20,927 nucleotides of DNA from a virus. The notes below the pieces were generated by a model. It was not told the origin of the DNA and made no database searches. It saw only the letters and a program-made list of their open reading frames with translations. The stretch covers positions 1 to 20,927 of IMG/VR virus record IMGVR_UViG_3300007504_000082; one strand, 5' to 3'. The position numbers and the translations under genes were made by a program. Below are positions 20,151-20,927 of this stretch, piece by piece (positions within the stretch are counted from its first letter, which is position 1; the number at the start of each line of letters is the position of its first letter).

Positions 20151-20632
20151 TGGAAAAAGAAAACTATGTACGTCCCGCAGTATTAGCTGACGCATTACAA
20201 TTAGCACCTAAAATGCGAATAGCAGATAGGGAAGAAGTAAGAGCATCAAATGGAGCTTCTCCGTTAGAGGCTCTAGTTACTCCGTTTACTTATGACGGAA
20301 GTAGAAATTATACAATCATTGGCACAGCCAGTGAAGGAGTTATAGGTATGTTTGGGGTTGCTCCAACAAAAGACCCTGAATATGGCGTAGCTTGGTTATT
20401 ATCAAGTGAAGACTTATTTAAACATACAAAACAATTTATTAAGGAATGTCCTTACTGGGTAGCTAAAATGAGTAAAGGATATACTTATATATACAACTGG
20501 GTTGATAGAAGAAATTGGAAGTCATTAAAATGGCTACAGTTTCTAGGCTTTGAACCTAAAGAAGAAATTAAACAATATGGGGTAGGAAAATTACCCTTCT
20601 TATTAATGATAAAGGAGACAAATAAAGAATAA
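20150..20632 (+). CDS. Internal virion protein / assembly protein (T7 gp13-like, DUF2833, GNAT-like)
   Basis: A 160-residue protein (T7 gp13 has 138) with the gp13/DUF2833 pattern: an N-terminal region like acetyltransferases (VRPAVLADALQLAPKMR), a central GVIGMFGVAP then YGVAWLLSSEDLFKHTKQFI, and YIYNWVDRRNWKSLKWLQFL followed by GFEPKEEI, which corresponds to T7 ...NYVWVGNTSHIRFLKTIGA. In T7 gp13 is needed for virion assembly. Catalytic acetyltransferase activity is not implied. Position between tail nozzle and gp14-like gene agrees. Confidence 0.88.
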   Translation: MEKENYVRPAVLADALQLAPKMRIADREEVRASNGASPLEALVTPFTYDGSRNYTIIGTASEGVIGMFGVAPTKDPEYGVAWLLSSEDLFKHTKQFIKECPYWVAKMSKGYTYIYNWVDRRNWKSLKWLQFLGFEPKEEIKQYGVGKLPFLLMIKETNKE

Positions 20633-20927
20633 TGTGTGGAGTACCTGAAGCTCAATTAGCACTTAGTGTGTTTAGTACTGTCGCTAAATTTCAAAATGAT
20701 AAAGCAGTTCACGAAACAAATATGGCGGCTAATGAAGTTAGTATGCGAAATGCTGACCAAGCATATTTGAATGATTTATCTAAAATTGATAATGAGTCTT
20801 CTCGTGCAACACAAGCAAAGGCTTTAGCTGAATTAAAAGCAAGACAAGAATTAACTAAGAACCAAGCGTATGCTCTTAACTCAGGATTTGGAAATTCACT
20901 TAGAGTGATGCAAGATATGAGTGGAAG
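20632..20927 (+). CDS. Internal virion protein B (T7 gp14-like), 5' part; cut by window end
   Basis: The frame is open from the ATG overlapping the gp13-like stop (TAATG) to the window end, 98 codons. It begins MCGVPEAQLALSVFSTVAKF, similar to the short Cys/Ala-rich hydrophobic start of T7 gp14, and continues as a long Ala/Gln/Glu-rich helix (NEVSMRNADQAYLNDL, TQAKALAELKARQELTK), again like gp14. In T7, gp14 is an ejection protein that forms a pore in the outer membrane. The C-terminal part lies outside the window. Confidence 0.85.
   Translation, partial: MCGVPEAQLALSVFSTVAKFQNDKAVHETNMAANEVSMRNADQAYLNDLSKIDNESSRATQAKALAELKARQELTKNQAYALNSGFGNSLRVMQDMSG

Noticed and set aside
1-20927. tRNA genes, CRISPR arrays, insertion sequences, integrase or attachment sites
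   Set aside because: No regularly spaced repeats, transposase or integrase frames, or cloverleaf-like segments were noticed by reading. A dedicated tRNA search could not be run.

Overview
The window is part of an AT-rich, lytic-type podovirus genome of the T7 supergroup (Autographiviridae-like). All recognisable genes lie on the + strand, are packed tightly with many 1-4 base stop/start overlaps, and follow T7 gene order: RNA polymerase, ssDNA-binding protein, endonuclease I, amidase, primase/helicase, DNA polymerase, 5'-3' exonuclease, connector, scaffold, capsid, tail tube A and B, internal virion proteins. The AT-rich codon use, the added ribonucleotide reductase pair, a SpeD-like decarboxylase and an Hsp20 chaperone fit a marine phage, most like phages of SAR11/Pelagibacter ('pelagiphages'). 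That host is an inference from gene content and composition, not something the sequence proves. No gap between genes exceeds about 150 bases.

Layout. 1-1207: 3' part of the phage RNA polymerase. 1208-1254: leader with a short palindromic element. 1255-8201: DNA metabolism block (SSB, resolvase, a small ORF, amidase-like protein, a potential structured RNA, primase/helicase, small ORFs, DNA polymerase, a nuclease-like protein, exonuclease). 8186-12361: accessory metabolism (DUF3310 protein, SpeD-like enzyme, lipoprotein, hydrophilic protein, NrdA, small intercalated ORF, NrdB). 12359-12384: second copy of the palindromic element. 12385-20927: structural genes. Inside this block an hsp20 gene sits between two nearly identical hairpin terminators, directly after the capsid gene.

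How it works together. Polymerase, helicase/primase, SSB, resolvase and exonuclease form a T7-type replisome and host-DNA recycling set. NrdA/NrdB make deoxynucleotides. The SpeD-like enzyme points to polyamine metabolism. The two copies of the palindromic element lie where T7 has its phi2.5 and phi6.5 promoters (before SSB and before the connector operon), so they are candidate promoters for the phage's own RNA polymerase. The terminator after the capsid gene is in the position of T7 T-phi.

Most interesting observations: (1) the T7-lysozyme homologue has lost three of five catalytic/zinc residues (Tyr46->Phe, Lys128->Ser, Cys130->Ser), suggesting it is kept as an RNA polymerase regulator or for another binding role; (2) an 11-bp long-range stem that could close a branched RNA just before the primase/helicase; (3) the paired promoter-like elements; (4) the twin-terminator hsp20 cassette; (5) a 21-codon ORF encoding 17 lysines between scaffold and capsid; (6) single-helix membrane micropeptides and other small ORFs.
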